Assembly: GCF_027812955.1 (NCBI RefSeq)
Contig: NZ_JAPYZV010000003.1
Location: 310,001-374,000, forward strand
Reading direction: 5' to 3'
DNA: 64,000 nt
DNA from: Pedococcus sp. 5OH_020
GTDB taxonomy: Bacteria > Actinomycetota > Actinomycetes > Actinomycetales > Dermatophilaceae
Numbering within the stretch: position 1 is the stretch's first letter; each line of letters opens with the position of its first letter. This document shows, in pieces, positions 47,197-57,561 of this stretch. A model generated the notes under the pieces. That model saw nothing but the letters and a program-made list of their open reading frames with translations. It was not told the DNA's origin and did no database searches. The translations under genes and the position numbers were made by a program.

Positions 47197-47478
47197 ATGC
47201 CTCGTAGCTTGAAGAAGGGCCCCTTCATCGACGACCACCTTCAGAAGAAGGTCGACGTCCAGAACGAAGCGGGCAGCAAGAGCGTCATCAAGACCTGGTC
47301 ACGTCGGTCGGTCGTCAGCCCCGACATGCTCGGTCACACGTTCGCCGTGCACGACGGCCGCAAGCACGTCCCGGTGTTCGTCACCGAGTCGATGGTCGGC
47401 CACAAGCTCGGTGAGTTCGCACCGACCCGCACGTTCAAGGGTCACGTGAAGGAAGACAAGAAGGGTCGTCGTCGCTGA
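47197..47478 (+). CDS. rpsS: 30S ribosomal protein S19
   Basis: A 93-residue protein starting [19 protein letters not shown], with [17 protein letters not shown] and [14 protein letters not shown]. It binds 16S rRNA with S13 in the 30S head. One-base overlap with rplV. Confidence 0.97.
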   Translation: MPRSLKKGPFIDDHLQKKVDVQNEAGSKSVIKTWSRRSVVSPDMLGHTFAVHDGRKHVPVFVTESMVGHKLGEFAPTRTFKGHVKEDKKGRRR

Positions 47479-47879
47479 TGGCTGCCCCCACCGAGAACAA
47501 GGACAACGTGATGGAAGCCAAGGCGAGCGCGCGGCACGTCCGCGTCACGCCGCAGAAGGCACGCCGTGTCGTGGACCTGATCCGCGGCAAGCAGGCCGTC
47601 GAGGCCGTGTCCGTGCTGCAGTTCGCGCCGCAGTCGGCGTCGGACCCGATCAAGAAGGTGCTCGAGAGCGCCATCGCCAACGCCCGCGTCAAGGCGGACC
47701 GGGCCTCGGAGGCCTTCGACGAGCGCAACCTGGTCATCAGCGCGGCCTTCGTGGACGAGGGCCCGACGATGAAGCGGTTCCGTCCACGGGCACAGGGCCG
47801 AGCGGCCCGAATCAACAAGCGCACCAGCCACATCACCGTGGTCGTCACGCCGAAGACCACCAAGGGAGGCACCCGCTAA
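47478..47879 (+). CDS. rplV: 50S ribosomal protein L22
   Basis: A 133-residue protein with the core [20 protein letters not shown] and the tunnel hairpin [19 protein letters not shown]. The macrolide-contact loop looks normal. One-base overlaps with both neighbours. Confidence 0.96.
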   Translation: MAAPTENKDNVMEAKASARHVRVTPQKARRVVDLIRGKQAVEAVSVLQFAPQSASDPIKKVLESAIANARVKADRASEAFDERNLVISAAFVDEGPTMKRFRPRAQGRAARINKRTSHITVVVTPKTTKGGTR

Positions 47880-48697
47880 TGGGTCAGAAGGTCAACCCCC
47901 ACGGCTTCCGCCTCGGCATCACCACCGAGCACAAGAGCCGCTGGTTCGCTGACTCCACCAAGGAGGGGCAGCGGTACCGCGACTACGTCAAGGAAGACGT
48001 CGCCATCCGCAAGCTCATGTCCGAGGGCATGGAGCGGGCCGGCATCTCCCGGGTCGAGATCGAGCGCACCCGTGACCGTGTCCGCGTGGACATCCACACC
48101 GCTCGTCCCGGCATCGTCATCGGTCGCCGTGGCGCCGAGGCCGACCGCATCCGCGGCGAGCTCGAGAAGCTCACCGGCAAGCAGGTGCAACTGAACATCC
48201 TCGAGGTCAAGAACCCCGAGATCGACAGCCAGCTGGTCGCCCAGGGCATCGCCGAGCAGCTTTCGGCCCGCGTGTCCTTCCGCCGTGCCATGCGCAAGGG
48301 CATGCAGTCCGCCACGCGCGCCGGCGCCAAGGGCATCCGGGTGCAGGTCTCCGGTCGCCTCGGCGGCGCGGAGATGTCGCGGACCGAGTTCTACCGCGAG
48401 GGCCGCGTGCCGCTGCACACCCTGCGCGCGAACATCGACTACGGCTTCTACGAGGCCCGCACCACCTTCGGCCGCATCGGCGTCAAGGTGTGGATCTACA
48501 AGGGTGACGTCACCGCCCGCGAGCTCGCGCAGCAGCAGGCCGCTGCCCCGCGTCCGAGCCGTGGCCCGCGCCGTGACGGCGCCGACCGACCCGCCCGCGC
48601 CCGTCGAGAGCGTCCCGACACGGCTGCCGAGCCGACCCCTGCCGAGCAGGCACCGGTCGAGGCTCCCGCGGTCGCGCCGAGCACAGAGGAGTCCTGA
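47879..48697 (+). CDS. rpsC: 30S ribosomal protein S3
   Basis: A 272-residue protein: [22 protein letters not shown] domain with [15 protein letters not shown], and C-terminal domain [19 protein letters not shown]. The last 60 residues (after [11 protein letters not shown]) are an Arg/Pro then Glu/Ala-rich extension absent from minimal S3. It forms the mRNA entry site with S4 and S5. Confidence 0.96.
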   Translation: MGQKVNPHGFRLGITTEHKSRWFADSTKEGQRYRDYVKEDVAIRKLMSEGMERAGISRVEIERTRDRVRVDIHTARPGIVIGRRGAEADRIRGELEKLTGKQVQLNILEVKNPEIDSQLVAQGIAEQLSARVSFRRAMRKGMQSATRAGAKGIRVQVSGRLGGAEMSRTEFYREGRVPLHTLRANIDYGFYEARTTFGRIGVKVWIYKGDVTARELAQQQAAAPRPSRGPRRDGADRPARARRERPDTAAEPTPAEQAPVEAPAVAPSTEES

Positions 48698-48699
48698 GC

Positions 48700-49119
48700 A
48701 TGCTGATTCCCCGCCGAGTCAAGCACCGCAAGCAGCACCACCCGGGCCGCTCCGGCGCTGCCAAGGGCGGCACCAAGATCGCGTTCGGCGACTACGGCAT
48801 CCAGGCCCTCGAGCCCGCCTACGTCACCAACCGCCAGATCGAGTCCGCTCGTATCGCGATGACGCGATACATGAAGCGTGGCGGAAAGGTGTGGATCAAC
48901 ATCTACCCCGACCGTCCGCTGACCAAGAAGCCCGCCGAGACCCGCATGGGTTCCGGTAAGGGCTCCCCCGAGTGGTGGATCGCCAACATCAAGCCAGGCC
49001 GCGTGATGTTCGAGGTGTCCGGAGTGTCCGAAGAGGTCGCCCGTGAGGCCATGCGTCTGGCGATGCACAAGCTCCCGATGAAGTGCCGTTTCGTTCGGCG
49101 TGAGGGTGGTGACATCTGA
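48700..49119 (+). CDS. rplP: 50S ribosomal protein L16
   Basis: A 139-residue protein starting [19 protein letters not shown] with [19 protein letters not shown]. It aids tRNA placement at the A and P sites and assembly. It starts 2 bases after rpsC and overlaps rpmC by one base. Confidence 0.97.
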   Translation: MLIPRRVKHRKQHHPGRSGAAKGGTKIAFGDYGIQALEPAYVTNRQIESARIAMTRYMKRGGKVWINIYPDRPLTKKPAETRMGSGKGSPEWWIANIKPGRVMFEVSGVSEEVAREAMRLAMHKLPMKCRFVRREGGDI

Positions 49120-49373
49120 TGGCAGTCGGATCAAAGGACCTGACGTCGGAGAACCTGCGGGGGCTGGACGCCGACCGCCTGGGCGACGAGCTCCGCAAGG
49201 CCAAGGAGGAGCTGTTCAACCTCCGGTTCCAGTCGGCCACCGGCCAGCTGGACAACCACGGCCGTCTGCGCGCGGTCCGCAAGGACATCGCGCGCATCTA
49301 CACCGAGCTGCGTGAGCGCGAGCTGGGTATCGGACAGAGCCCCGCCGACACCAGCACGGAGACGTCAGCATGA
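49119..49373 (+). CDS. rpmC: 50S ribosomal protein L29
   Basis: An 84-residue protein with the two-helix core [20 protein letters not shown] and [19 protein letters not shown]. The C-terminal 20 residues are an extra tail. It lies near the exit tunnel. Four-base overlap with rpsQ. Confidence 0.95.
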   Translation: MAVGSKDLTSENLRGLDADRLGDELRKAKEELFNLRFQSATGQLDNHGRLRAVRKDIARIYTELRERELGIGQSPADTSTETSA

Positions 49374-49660
49374 GCAAGCACGCGAAGGATGAGGCCGTGA
49401 CGGCTGCAGACCGCAACTACCGCAAGACCCGTCAGGGCTACGTGCTGAGCGACAAGATGGACAAGACCGTCGTGGTCGAGGTCGAGGACCGCGTCAAGCA
49501 CGCGCTCTACGGCAAGGTCCTGCGCCGCTCCAGCAAGGTCAAGGCCCACGACGAGCAGAACGCCGCCGGCATCGGCGACCGCGTCCTGATCATGGAGACC
49601 CGTCCGCTGTCCGCCACCAAGCGCTGGCGCGTCGTCGAGATCCTCGAGAAGGCCAAGTAG
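49370..49660 (+). CDS. rpsQ: 30S ribosomal protein S17
   Basis: A 96-residue OB-fold protein with [20 protein letters not shown] and [21 protein letters not shown] overlaps the rpmC stop. A hairpin of the GGTATGCCGCG family, in reverse arm order, follows 19 bp after the stop. Confidence 0.96.
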   Translation: MSKHAKDEAVTAADRNYRKTRQGYVLSDKMDKTVVVEVEDRVKHALYGKVLRRSSKVKAHDEQNAAGIGDRVLIMETRPLSATKRWRVVEILEKAK

Positions 49661-49679
49661 TACCCGCCGCTCCGCCGCT

Positions 49680-49717
49680 CCCGCGGCATACCGGGCCGTC
49701 CGGCCGTATGCCGCGGG
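49680..49717 (+). terminator. GTATGCCGCG-family hairpin after rpsQ, arms reversed
   Basis: CCCGCGGCATAC (49680-49691) pairs with GTATGCCGCGGG (49706-49717) around 14 bases. The arm core is the one seen after rpoB, rpsG, rplO and rpsD, but the order of the arms is swapped. rplN follows 75 bp later behind AGGAG, so the S10 and spc operons may be separated here. Confidence 0.7.
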
Positions 49718-49792
49718 GCACGGAAACAGACCACCCACAGTTCGGCCAGGCTCACCGCGCGTGAGAACCGGCTCGACGACAGGAGTTAGACA

Positions 49793-50161
49793 GTGATCCA
49801 GCAGGAGTCGCGACTGCGTGTCGCCGACAACACTGGTGCCAAGGAGATCCTTTGCATCCGTGTTCTCGGTGGCTCGGGTCGTCGTTACGCCGGCATCGGT
49901 GACGTGATCGTCGCCGCCGTCAAGGACGCCATCCCCGGCGGCAACGTCAAGAAGGGCGACGTCGTCAAGGCCGTCATCGTGCGCACCACCAAGGAGCGTC
50001 GCCGTGGCGACGGCAGCTACATCAAGTTCGACGAGAACGCCGCCGTCATCCTCAAGGCCGATGGCGACCCCCGGGGCACCCGCATCTTCGGTCCTGTGGG
50101 CCGCGAGCTGCGTGACAAGAAGTTCATGAAGATCATCTCGCTCGCGCCGGAGGTGCTCTGA
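49793..50161 (+). CDS. rplN: 50S ribosomal protein L14
   Basis: A 122-residue protein starting at GTG with [18 protein letters not shown] and the conserved [18 protein letters not shown]. It forms an intersubunit bridge. First gene of the spc operon. Confidence 0.97.
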   Translation: MIQQESRLRVADNTGAKEILCIRVLGGSGRRYAGIGDVIVAAVKDAIPGGNVKKGDVVKAVIVRTTKERRRGDGSYIKFDENAAVILKADGDPRGTRIFGPVGRELRDKKFMKIISLAPEVL

Positions 50162-50164
50162 GCC

Positions 50165-50515
50165 ATGGCCAAGAAGATGAAGATCAAGAAGGGCGACCTC
50201 GTCCAGGTCCTCACGGGCAAGGACAAGACCAAGCAGGGCAAGGTGATCGCGGTGTACCCCGAGACCGACCGCGTCCTCGTCGAGGGCGTGAACCGCGTGA
50301 CGCGCCACACCAAGGCCGGTCAGACGGCCCGCGGCACGCGCACCGGTGGTCTGGTCGTCCAGGAGGCCGCGATCCACGTGAGCAACGTGGCGATCGTCGA
50401 CCCGTCCGAGAAGAAGCCGACCCGGGTCAAGACCCGGGTCGAGACCGTCGAGCGCAACGGCCGTGACAAGGCCAGCCGCACCCGCGTCGCGGTGCGCTCG
50501 GGCAAGGATCTGTGA
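50165..50515 (+). CDS. rplX: 50S ribosomal protein L24
   Basis: A 116-residue KOW protein: [20 protein letters not shown] then [11 protein letters not shown]. It initiates 50S assembly. It follows rplN by 3 bases. Confidence 0.96.
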   Translation: MAKKMKIKKGDLVQVLTGKDKTKQGKVIAVYPETDRVLVEGVNRVTRHTKAGQTARGTRTGGLVVQEAAIHVSNVAIVDPSEKKPTRVKTRVETVERNGRDKASRTRVAVRSGKDL

Positions 50516-50523
50516 GAACAGCG

Positions 50524-51102
50524 ATGACCACTCAGACCACTCAGACCCAGACCGCTGCGGCTCCTCGCCTCAAGGCTCGCTACGCCGCGGAGATCAAGGG
50601 CCAGCTGCAGCAGCAGTTCGGCTACTCCAACGTCATGCAGGTGCCCGGCGTCGTGAAGGTCGTCGTCAACATGGGCGTCGGTGACGCCGCCAAGGATGCC
50701 AAGCTCATCGAGGGTGCCGTCCGCGACCTCGGGGCCATCACGGGGCAGAAGCCCGTCGTGACCAGGGCTCGCAAGTCGATCGCGCAGTTCAAGCTGCGCG
50801 AGGGCATGCCGATCGGTGCGCACACCACGCTCCGCGGAGACCGGATGTGGGAGTTCCTCGACCGTCTGGTGTCCGTCGCCCTGCCGCGTATCCGTGACTT
50901 CCGCGGCCTGTCGCCCAAGCAGTTCGACGGCAAGGGCAACTACACCTTCGGCCTCAACGAGCAGTCGATGTTCCACGAGATCGACCAGGACCGCATCGAC
51001 CGCGTGCGTGGCATGGACATCACCGTGGTGACCACGGCCACCAACGACGACGAGGGCCGCGCCCTGCTGAAGGCGCTCGGCTTCCCCTTCAAGGAGAACT
51101 GA
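50524..51102 (+). CDS. rplE: 50S ribosomal protein L5
   Basis: A 192-residue protein with [37 protein letters not shown] and [17 protein letters not shown]. It binds 5S rRNA. ATG at 50524 gives the usual MTTQT-like start. A GTG at 50512 overlapping the rplX stop would add four residues and is possible. Confidence 0.95.
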   Translation: MTTQTTQTQTAAAPRLKARYAAEIKGQLQQQFGYSNVMQVPGVVKVVVNMGVGDAAKDAKLIEGAVRDLGAITGQKPVVTRARKSIAQFKLREGMPIGAHTTLRGDRMWEFLDRLVSVALPRIRDFRGLSPKQFDGKGNYTFGLNEQSMFHEIDQDRIDRVRGMDITVVTTATNDDEGRALLKALGFPFKEN

Positions 51103-51103
51103 C

Positions 51104-51289
51104 ATGGCGAAGACCGCCCTGGTCAACAAGGCCAACAAGAAGCCGAAGTTCAAGGTGCGCGGCTACACCCGGTGCCAGCGCTGCGGGCGTCCCCACTCGG
51201 TGTACCGCAAGTTCGGCCTGTGCCGGATCTGCGTGCGCGAGATGGCTCACCGCGGTGAGCTGCCCGGTGTCACCAAGAGCTCCTGGTAA
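51104..51289 (+). CDS. rpsZ: 30S ribosomal protein S14, zinc type
   Basis: A 61-residue S14 of the short zinc form: [10 protein letters not shown] and [11 protein letters not shown] give the four cysteine ligands. The short form indicates a C+ S14, typical in the spc operon of high-GC Gram-positive bacteria. It starts 1 base after rplE. Confidence 0.97.
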   Translation: MAKTALVNKANKKPKFKVRGYTRCQRCGRPHSVYRKFGLCRICVREMAHRGELPGVTKSSW

Positions 51290-51381
51290 GACCACCACAC
51301 ATCCATCACTTGAACTTTTCTACATCGCAGGTCGCGGCGCAGGTCGCTGTGAAACCACGGTGAGAGAGGGCGGAGAAGCCC

Positions 51382-51780
51382 ATGACCATGACTGACCCGA
51401 TTGCGGACATGTTGACCCGCGTCCGGAACGCCAACGCGGCGCACCACGACGCAGTCTCCATGCCGTTCTCCAAGCTGAAGTCCCACATTGCCGAGATCCT
51501 CCAGGCCGAGGGCTACATCGCCTCCTGGAAGGTCGAGGACGCCGAGGTCGGCAAGACGCTCACGGTGGAGCTGAAGTACGGCCCCAACCGCGAGCGTTCC
51601 ATCGCCGGCGTACGCCGGGTGTCCAAGCCCGGTCTGCGTGTCTACGCCAAGTCGACGAGCCTTCCCAAGGTGCTCGGCGGACTCGGTGTGGCCATCATTT
51701 CCACCTCGTCTGGTCTCCTCACGGACCGCCAGGCCGCTTCCAAGGGTGTGGGCGGGGAAGTCCTCGCCTACGTCTGGTAA
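51382..51780 (+). CDS. rpsH: 30S ribosomal protein S8
   Basis: A 132-residue protein starting [20 protein letters not shown] and ending GGEVLAYVW, with [12 protein letters not shown] in the C-terminal domain. S8 represses the spc operon in E. coli. A 92-bp gap precedes it. Confidence 0.97.
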   Translation: MTMTDPIADMLTRVRNANAAHHDAVSMPFSKLKSHIAEILQAEGYIASWKVEDAEVGKTLTVELKYGPNRERSIAGVRRVSKPGLRVYAKSTSLPKVLGGLGVAIISTSSGLLTDRQAASKGVGGEVLAYVW

Positions 51781-51792
51781 GGGGTATTCGAC

Positions 51793-52332
51793 ATGTCGCG
51801 TATCGGACGACTGCCGGTCGCCATCCCCAGCGGTGTCGACATCACCATCGACGGCCAGGCCGTCAAGGTGAAGGGTCCCAAGGGCGAGCTCAGCCACGTC
51901 GTGGCGGAGCCGATCACCGTCGAGCGGGGTGACGAGGGCCTCCTGGAGGTCAAGCGGCCCAACGACGAGCGCCGGTCCCGTGCCCTGCACGGCCTGACCC
52001 GCTCGCTCATCAACAACATGGTGCTCGGTGTGACCGAGGGCTACGAGAAGCGGATGGAGATCCACGGCACGGGTTACCGCGTGGCCAACAAGGGCGGCAA
52101 CCTCGAGTTCGCCCTCGGCTACAGCCACCCGATCACCGTGGAGGCCCCGGCGGGCATCTCCTTCGCCGTCGAGACCCCCACCCGCTTCGCGGTCCAGGGC
52201 ATCGACAAGCAGCAGGTCGGCGAGGTCGCCGCTAACATCCGCAAGCTGCGCAAGCCCGACCCGTACAAGGGCAAGGGCGTGCGGTATGCGGGCGAGCAGA
52301 TCCGTCGCAAGGTCGGAAAGGCCGGTAAGTAA
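51793..52332 (+). CDS. rplF: 50S ribosomal protein L6
   Basis: A 179-residue protein starting [16 protein letters not shown], with [14 protein letters not shown], and ending with [20 protein letters not shown]. It lies near the sarcin-ricin loop. Complete. Confidence 0.97.
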   Translation: MSRIGRLPVAIPSGVDITIDGQAVKVKGPKGELSHVVAEPITVERGDEGLLEVKRPNDERRSRALHGLTRSLINNMVLGVTEGYEKRMEIHGTGYRVANKGGNLEFALGYSHPITVEAPAGISFAVETPTRFAVQGIDKQQVGEVAANIRKLRKPDPYKGKGVRYAGEQIRRKVGKAGK

Positions 52333-52335
52333 GCC

Positions 52336-52710
52336 ATGGCAATGATCGTCAAGCGCTCCAAGGGCAAGTCGGCCGCACGCGGCCGTCGCCACCTGCGCCT
52401 GCGCAAGAAGGTGACCGGTACGACCGGCCGCCCCCGTCTGGTGGTGTCGCGCTCCTCCCGGCACGTGTTCGTGCAGATCGTGGACGACACGGTCGGCAGG
52501 ACCGTCGTCTCCGCCTCCACCATGGAGGCGGACCTGCGGTCCTTCGAGGGCGACAAGACCGCCAAGGCGCGTCGTGTCGGCGAGCTGCTCGCCGAGCGCG
52601 CGAAGAGCGCCGGCGTCGAGGCCGTCGTCTTCGACCGGGGCGGCAACAAGTACCACGGTCGGGTCGCCGCCATCGCCGAGGGCGCCCGCGAGGGTGGGCT
52701 GGCCCTGTGA
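52336..52710 (+). CDS. rplR: 50S ribosomal protein L18
   Basis: A 124-residue protein with [20 protein letters not shown] and the C-terminal [21 protein letters not shown] segment. It binds 5S rRNA with L5. Confidence 0.97.
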   Translation: MAMIVKRSKGKSAARGRRHLRLRKKVTGTTGRPRLVVSRSSRHVFVQIVDDTVGRTVVSASTMEADLRSFEGDKTAKARRVGELLAERAKSAGVEAVVFDRGGNKYHGRVAAIAEGAREGGLAL

Positions 52711-52756
52711 GCCTCTCCACCATGAAGACCACTGTTACTGAGATGAGGAACATCTG

Positions 52757-53413
52757 ATGCCCGGACCCCAGCGTCGAGGCACTGGAGCCGTCGGTGGCGA
52801 CGCCCGCGGCGGAGGCGACCGCAACGACCGGCGGGGCGGCCGCGACAACCGTCGTGACGGTGGCCGTGACCAGGCTGAGAAGAGCGCCTACGTCGAGCGC
52901 GTCGTGACCATCAACCGCGTGGCCAAGGTCGTCAAGGGTGGCCGCCGCTTCAGCTTCACCGCCCTCGTGGTGGTCGGCGACGGCGACGGCACCGTGGGCG
53001 TCGGCTACGGCAAGGCCAAAGAGGTCCCCGCTGCCATCGCGAAGGGTGTCGAGGAGGCCAAGAAGCAGTTCTTCAAGGTCCCCCGCATCCAGGGCACCAT
53101 CCCGCACCCGGTGCAGGGCGAGGCCGCTGCCGGTGTCGTCATGCTGCGCCCCGCCGCCCCCGGTACCGGCGTCATCGCCGGTGGCCCGGTCCGTGCGGTG
53201 CTCGAGTGCGCCGGCATCCACGACGTGCTGAGCAAGTCGCTCGGCTCGGACAACGCCATCAACATCGTCCACGCGGCGGTTGCGGCGCTGAAGGGTCTCG
53301 AGCGTCCGGAGGCCGTGGCCGCTCGGCGTGGCCTGCCGGTGGACCAGGTGGCCCCGGCCGCCATGCTCCGCGCGCAGGCCGCCGGCCGCGAGGCCGCGAA
53401 GGCTGGTGCCTGA
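52757..53413 (+). CDS. rpsE: 30S ribosomal protein S5
   Basis: A 218-residue protein. The double-stranded RNA-binding region begins near residue 45 ([20 protein letters not shown]), then [16 protein letters not shown] and the C-terminal [17 protein letters not shown]. The first 40 residues are a Gly/Arg/Asp-rich extension. It shapes the mRNA entry site. One-base overlap with rpmD. Confidence 0.96.
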   Translation: MPGPQRRGTGAVGGDARGGGDRNDRRGGRDNRRDGGRDQAEKSAYVERVVTINRVAKVVKGGRRFSFTALVVVGDGDGTVGVGYGKAKEVPAAIAKGVEEAKKQFFKVPRIQGTIPHPVQGEAAAGVVMLRPAAPGTGVIAGGPVRAVLECAGIHDVLSKSLGSDNAINIVHAAVAALKGLERPEAVAARRGLPVDQVAPAAMLRAQAAGREAAKAGA

Positions 53414-53592
53414 TGCGGCTCAAGGTGACCCAGACCCGTTCCGAGATCGGTGGCAAGCAGAACCAGCGTGACACGCTGCGCAGCCTCGGTCTGAAGCGCA
53501 TCGGCGACGTCGTCGTCAAGGAGGACCGCCCCGAGATCCGGGGGATGGTCAAGACGGTGACCCACCTGGTCTCCGTCGAGGAGGTTGACTGA
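53413..53592 (+). CDS. rpmD: 50S ribosomal protein L30
   Basis: A 59-residue protein, [20 protein letters not shown] then [14 protein letters not shown] and [18 protein letters not shown] at 53413 shares a base with the rpsE stop. rplO follows after 2 bases. Confidence 0.96.
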   Translation: MRLKVTQTRSEIGGKQNQRDTLRSLGLKRIGDVVVKEDRPEIRGMVKTVTHLVSVEEVD

Positions 53593-53594
53593 CC

Positions 53595-54089
53595 ATGGCT
53601 GACAACACGGCCAAGCAGGACGCGGCGACCCAGACCGCGCCCGAGGGTGCCGCCCTCAAGCTGCACCACCTGCGTCCGGCTCCCGGAGCCAAGACCGCCA
53701 AGACCCGCGTCGGTCGCGGCGAGGGCTCCAAGGGCAAGACGGCCGGACGCGGCACCAAGGGGACCAAGGCCCGCTACCAGGTGTCCGAGCGCTTCGAAGG
53801 CGGCGCCATGCCGCTGCACATGCGCCTGCCCAAGCTGCGTGGCTTCAAGAACCCCTTCAAGGTCGAGTACCAGGTCGTGAACCTGGACAAGATCTCCGCG
53901 CTGTACCCCAGCGGTGGCGACGTGACCGTCGACGACCTCGTGGCCAAGGGCGCCGTCCGCGACAACGCCCCGGTCAAGGTCCTCGGTACCGGCGAGATCA
54001 CCGTCACGGTCAACGTGACCGCTGACAGGTTCTCGGCCAGCGCCAGGGAGAAGATCGAGGCCGCCGGCGGCTCGGTCACCTCTGCCTGA
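53595..54089 (+). CDS. rplO: 50S ribosomal protein L15
   Basis: A 164-residue protein: after a short acidic lead, [20 protein letters not shown], the Gly-rich core [19 protein letters not shown], and a C-terminal domain with [19 protein letters not shown]. It stabilises 23S rRNA folding. Followed by a 20-bp hairpin. Confidence 0.96.
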   Translation: MADNTAKQDAATQTAPEGAALKLHHLRPAPGAKTAKTRVGRGEGSKGKTAGRGTKGTKARYQVSERFEGGAMPLHMRLPKLRGFKNPFKVEYQVVNLDKISALYPSGGDVTVDDLVAKGAVRDNAPVKVLGTGEITVTVNVTADRFSASAREKIEAAGGSVTSA

Positions 54090-54104
54090 GCTCGTCCAGC
54101 TCGA

Positions 54105-54150
54105 GGGTATGCCGCGGGCTCACCGCTCAGGGTGAGCTCGCGGCATACCC
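54105..54150 (+). terminator. GGTATGCCGCG-family hairpin after rplO
   Basis: A 20-bp stem (54105-54124 with 54131-54150, one wobble) with loop GCTCAG, starting GGGTATGCCGCG. No T-run. It precedes secY by 130 bp. Confidence 0.8.
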
Positions 54151-54279
54151 GTCTGGCGGTCCCGGCGCGTCCCGGGTGGCCGCCCCTCGGTATCCCCGGC
54201 CATCGCTCGGGGTAACCTTCCAAGGATTGCCTGACCGTCGTCAGCGCGGCGGCCGAGCCCCGCGCCACCAGGAGGACCT

Positions 54280-55593
54280 GTGCTCACCGCCTTCACCCGC
54301 GCGTTCAAGACGCCGGACCTGCGCAGGAAGCTGCTGTTCACGCTCGCCATCGTCATCATCTTCCGGCTCGGGTCCCACGTCCCGGTGCCCGGCGTCAGCT
54401 ACACGGCCGTCCAGGCGTGTATCAAGGGCGCTCCGAAGAACTCCGGGGTGCTGGGGCTGGCCAACCTCTTCAGCGGTGGGGCGCTGCTCCAGCTGTCGAT
54501 CTTCGCGCTGGGGATCATGCCCTACATCACCGCGAGCATCATCGTGCAGCTGCTCACGGTGGTCATCCCGCGGTTCGAGGCCCTCAAGAAGGAGGGCCAG
54601 CAGGGCCAGACGAAGATGACGCAGTACACCCGGTACCTGACGATCGGTCTTGCGGTCCTGCAGTCGTCGACGCTCATCACGTTCGCCCAGAACCCGCAGG
54701 CGCTGTTCGGCCCCTCCTGCACCAACATCCTGCCCAACGACTCCATCCCGACGTTGGTCATCATGGTGCTCACCATGACGGCAGGCACCGGCGTGGTCAT
54801 GTGGCTCGCCGAGCTCATCACCGACAAGGGCATCGGCAACGGCATGTCGCTGCTGATCTTCACCTCGATCGCCTCGACGTTCCCCGGGTCGCTGTGGGCC
54901 ATCCAGCAGCAGGACGGGCGCTGGGACGTCTTCGTCGGCGTCATCCTGCTCGGCTTCCTCATCATCGCCTTGGTCGTGTTCGTCGAGCAGAGCCAGCGAC
55001 GGATCCCCGTGCAGTACGCCAAGCGCCAGGTGGGCCGCCAGATGTACGGCGGGACGTCGACCTACATCCCCCTGAAGGTGAACATGGCCGGCGTCATCCC
55101 CGTGATCTTCGCCTCCTCGCTGCTCGCGCTCCCCTCCCTTCTGGCACAGTTCAACAGGTCCACCACCGGCGACCAGGCCGGCTGGGTGACGTGGGTCGAG
55201 CAGCACCTCGTCCGGGGTGACCACCCGATCTACATGATGATGTACATCGGGCTGATCCTGTTCTTCACGTTCTTCTACGTGTCGATCACGTTCAACCCGG
55301 TGGAGGTCGCCGACAACATGAAGCGGTACGGCGGCTTCATCCCAGGTATCCGCGCCGGGCGACCCACGGCCGAGTACCTCGACTACGTGCTCACCCGCAT
55401 CACCGTCCCCGGGGCCATCTACCTCGGCCTCATCTCGCTGATTCCGCTGATCGCGCTCAAGCTCGTCAACGCCAACCAGAACTTCCCCTTCGGTGGGACC
55501 TCCATCCTCATCATCGTCGGTGTGGGGCTGGAGACGGTGAAGCAGATCGAGTCGCAGCTGCAGCAGCGCCATTACGAAGGGTTCCTCCGCTGA
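54280..55593 (+). CDS. secY: Preprotein translocase subunit SecY
   Basis: A 437-residue membrane protein with ten helices. It starts [20 protein letters not shown] (GTG start) behind AGGAGG, and shows the plug region, [15 protein letters not shown], the large cytoplasmic loop with [13 protein letters not shown], and the terminal HYEGFLR. It is the channel of the Sec translocon, with SecE encoded at 10129. One-base overlap with adk. Confidence 0.97.
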   Translation: MLTAFTRAFKTPDLRRKLLFTLAIVIIFRLGSHVPVPGVSYTAVQACIKGAPKNSGVLGLANLFSGGALLQLSIFALGIMPYITASIIVQLLTVVIPRFEALKKEGQQGQTKMTQYTRYLTIGLAVLQSSTLITFAQNPQALFGPSCTNILPNDSIPTLVIMVLTMTAGTGVVMWLAELITDKGIGNGMSLLIFTSIASTFPGSLWAIQQQDGRWDVFVGVILLGFLIIALVVFVEQSQRRIPVQYAKRQVGRQMYGGTSTYIPLKVNMAGVIPVIFASSLLALPSLLAQFNRSTTGDQAGWVTWVEQHLVRGDHPIYMMMYIGLILFFTFFYVSITFNPVEVADNMKRYGGFIPGIRAGRPTAEYLDYVLTRITVPGAIYLGLISLIPLIALKLVNANQNFPFGGTSILIIVGVGLETVKQIESQLQQRHYEGFLR

Positions 55594-56168
55594 TGCGTCT
55601 GATCATCCTCGGTCCTCCGGGTGCCGGTAAGGGCACGCAGGCCGCCAAGATCGCCGCCGACTTCGGCATCCCGGCCATCTCGACCGGCGACATCTTCCGC
55701 GCCAACATCAAGAACGAGACCGACCTCGGTCTGCAGGTCAAGGAGGTCCTGGCCGGCGGCGGCTACGTGACCGACGAGATCACCAACGCCATCGTGCGCG
55801 ACCGGCTCTTCGAGGATGACGCGGAGCGGGGCTTCCTGCTCGACGGCTACCCGCGTACGGCCGCCCAGGTCGATGCGCTCGACGCGATCCTGGCCGAGCA
55901 CGGACACTCCCTCGACGGGGTCCTCGAGCTCACGGTGGACGAGGACGCGGTGGTGTCCCGGCTGCTCAAGCGGGCCGGGACAGAGGGCCGGGAGGACGAC
56001 AGCGAGGAGGTCATCCGCGAGCGGCAGGCGATCTACCGGCGGGAGACCGCTCCGCTGACGGACGTCTACTCGCGTCGGGGCCTGTTGGTGCAGGTGGACG
56101 GCATGGGGTCCGTGGACGAGGTCTTCGCCCGCATCACCGGGGCTCTCCAAGGGGTTGCTCACTCCTGA
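55593..56168 (+). CDS. adk: Adenylate kinase
   Basis: A 191-residue short-form adenylate kinase: P-loop [11 protein letters not shown] at 7-17, [23 protein letters not shown] and an LID shortened to a few residues after [12 protein letters not shown], without zinc cysteines. It interconverts AMP + ATP and 2 ADP. It overlaps secY and map by one base each, the conserved secY-adk-map order. Confidence 0.96.
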   Translation: MRLIILGPPGAGKGTQAAKIAADFGIPAISTGDIFRANIKNETDLGLQVKEVLAGGGYVTDEITNAIVRDRLFEDDAERGFLLDGYPRTAAQVDALDAILAEHGHSLDGVLELTVDEDAVVSRLLKRAGTEGREDDSEEVIRERQAIYRRETAPLTDVYSRRGLLVQVDGMGSVDEVFARITGALQGVAHS

Positions 56169-57010
56169 TGTTCGGCAGGTCCCGCCTCGAGACCAAGACG
56201 CCAGACCAGATCCTGCGGATGCGCAGGGCCGGCCTGGTCGTGGGTCAGACCCTCCAGCTCATGGCGCAGACGCTGCGTCCCGGCATCACGACCAAGCAGC
56301 TCGACGAGCTCGCCGAGGAGCACATCCGTGGCTGCGGCGCGACGCCGTCGTTCCTGGGGTACCACGGCTTCACCGGCACGCTCTGCACGTCCGTAAACGA
56401 GGAGGTCGTCCACGGCATCCCCGGCCCCCGGGTGCTGCAGGACGGCGACCTGATCTCGATCGACTGCGGCGCCATCGTCGACGGCTGGCACGGTGACGCG
56501 GCGATCTCCCTCGTCGTGGGGGGCAGGGAGGCAGGTCGTCCGGAGGACCTCGCCCTCATCGACGCGACGGAGGACTCCATGTGGGCGGGCATCGCGGCGC
56601 TCTCGGTGGGGGAGTCGCTGTACGAGGTCGGCGCCGGCGTGGAGGACAGCGTCGCCGCGTCGGGAGAGCGCCACGGGCAGGACTACGGGATCGTCGAGGA
56701 CTACGTCGGCCACGGGATCGGCACGCAGATGCACATGGACCCCCAGGTGCCCAACTACCGGGTGCGCGACAAGGGCCCGACCGTGCGGTCCGGGGTCACG
56801 GTGGCCATCGAGCCCATGGTGACCCTCGGCAGCGCGGAGACCCGAGTACTGCAGGACGACTGGACCGTGGTGACGACCGACGGCTCCCGAGCCGCGCACT
56901 GGGAGAACACCGTGGCCGTCACGGACGACGGGCTGTGGGTGCTCACGGCTCTCGACGGGGGCAAGGACCGGCTCCAGGCCCTCGGTGCGCGCTTCGGCCC
57001 CCTGGGCTGA
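56168..57010 (+). CDS. map: Methionine aminopeptidase type I
   Basis: A 280-residue metallopeptidase removing initiator Met. Metal ligands are visible in SIDCGAIVDGWHGDAAI (two Asp), GHGIGTQMHMDPQ (His), AIEPMV (Glu) and ENTVAVT (Glu). Length fits type I without an N-terminal zinc domain. It begins at the ATG shared with the adk stop. Confidence 0.95.
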   Translation: MFGRSRLETKTPDQILRMRRAGLVVGQTLQLMAQTLRPGITTKQLDELAEEHIRGCGATPSFLGYHGFTGTLCTSVNEEVVHGIPGPRVLQDGDLISIDCGAIVDGWHGDAAISLVVGGREAGRPEDLALIDATEDSMWAGIAALSVGESLYEVGAGVEDSVAASGERHGQDYGIVEDYVGHGIGTQMHMDPQVPNYRVRDKGPTVRSGVTVAIEPMVTLGSAETRVLQDDWTVVTTDGSRAAHWENTVAVTDDGLWVLTALDGGKDRLQALGARFGPLG

Positions 57011-57056
57011 CCAACCCGCCAGCCGCGCGTCTCCTGCCGGCTGGGGGGGGACGGAT

Positions 57057-57086
57057 TTCGTGGGCGGGGGGGTGCTGACGTAGACT
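57057..57086 (+). promoter_or_regulatory. Candidate infA promoter with a G-run in the spacer
   Basis: TTCGTG (57057-57062) and TAGACT (57081-57086) are 18 bp apart. The spacer includes a run of seven G (57066-57072). Eight G lie just upstream at 57043-57050. The run could vary in length. Confidence 0.45.
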
Positions 57087-57171
57087 CGTCTGTCGGCATG
57101 CGTATGCGCGCGTGCCGGTTTCATGCGTCCGGCCCACCGTGGGCCGTTCCATCCAGCAGATTGTGGAGGCT

Positions 57172-57393
57172 ATGGCCAAGAAGGACGGTGTCATCGAGAT
57201 CGAGGGCACGATCGTCGAGGCTCTCCCGAACGCGATGTTCCGGGTCGAGCTCACGAACGGTCACAAGGTTCTCGCGCACATCTCGGGGAAGATGCGCCAG
57301 CACTACATCCGGATCCTGCCTGAGGACCGTGTGGTGGTGGAGCTCAGCCCGTACGACCTGACCCGTGGCCGGATCGTCTTCCGCTACCGCTGA
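57172..57393 (+). CDS. infA: Translation initiation factor IF-1
   Basis: A 73-residue OB-fold protein, [20 protein letters not shown] then [20 protein letters not shown] and a C-terminal [11 protein letters not shown]. It binds the 30S A site during initiation. ATG at 57172 follows GGAGG; upstream in-frame codons do not belong to IF-1. Confidence 0.97.
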   Translation: MAKKDGVIEIEGTIVEALPNAMFRVELTNGHKVLAHISGKMRQHYIRILPEDRVVVELSPYDLTRGRIVFRYR

Positions 57394-57447
57394 GCAGTAC
57401 CCGCCGGCCAGCAGGTCGGTGGCCCAGATCGAGGCGAAGCAGAGGCT

Positions 57448-57561
57448 ATGAAGGTCCAGCCGAGCGTCAAGAAGATCTGCGACAAGTGCAAGGTGATCCG
57501 CCGCCACGGTCGGGTCATGGTGATCTGCGAGAACCTGCGCCACAAGCAGCGTCAGGGCTGA
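57448..57561 (+). CDS. rpmJ: 50S ribosomal protein L36
   Basis: A 37-residue protein, [20 protein letters not shown] followed by [17 protein letters not shown]. It carries the zinc set Cys11, Cys14, Cys27 and His32 of the C+ form. ATG at 57448, 54 bp after infA. Confidence 0.97.
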   Translation: MKVQPSVKKICDKCKVIRRHGRVMVICENLRHKQRQG

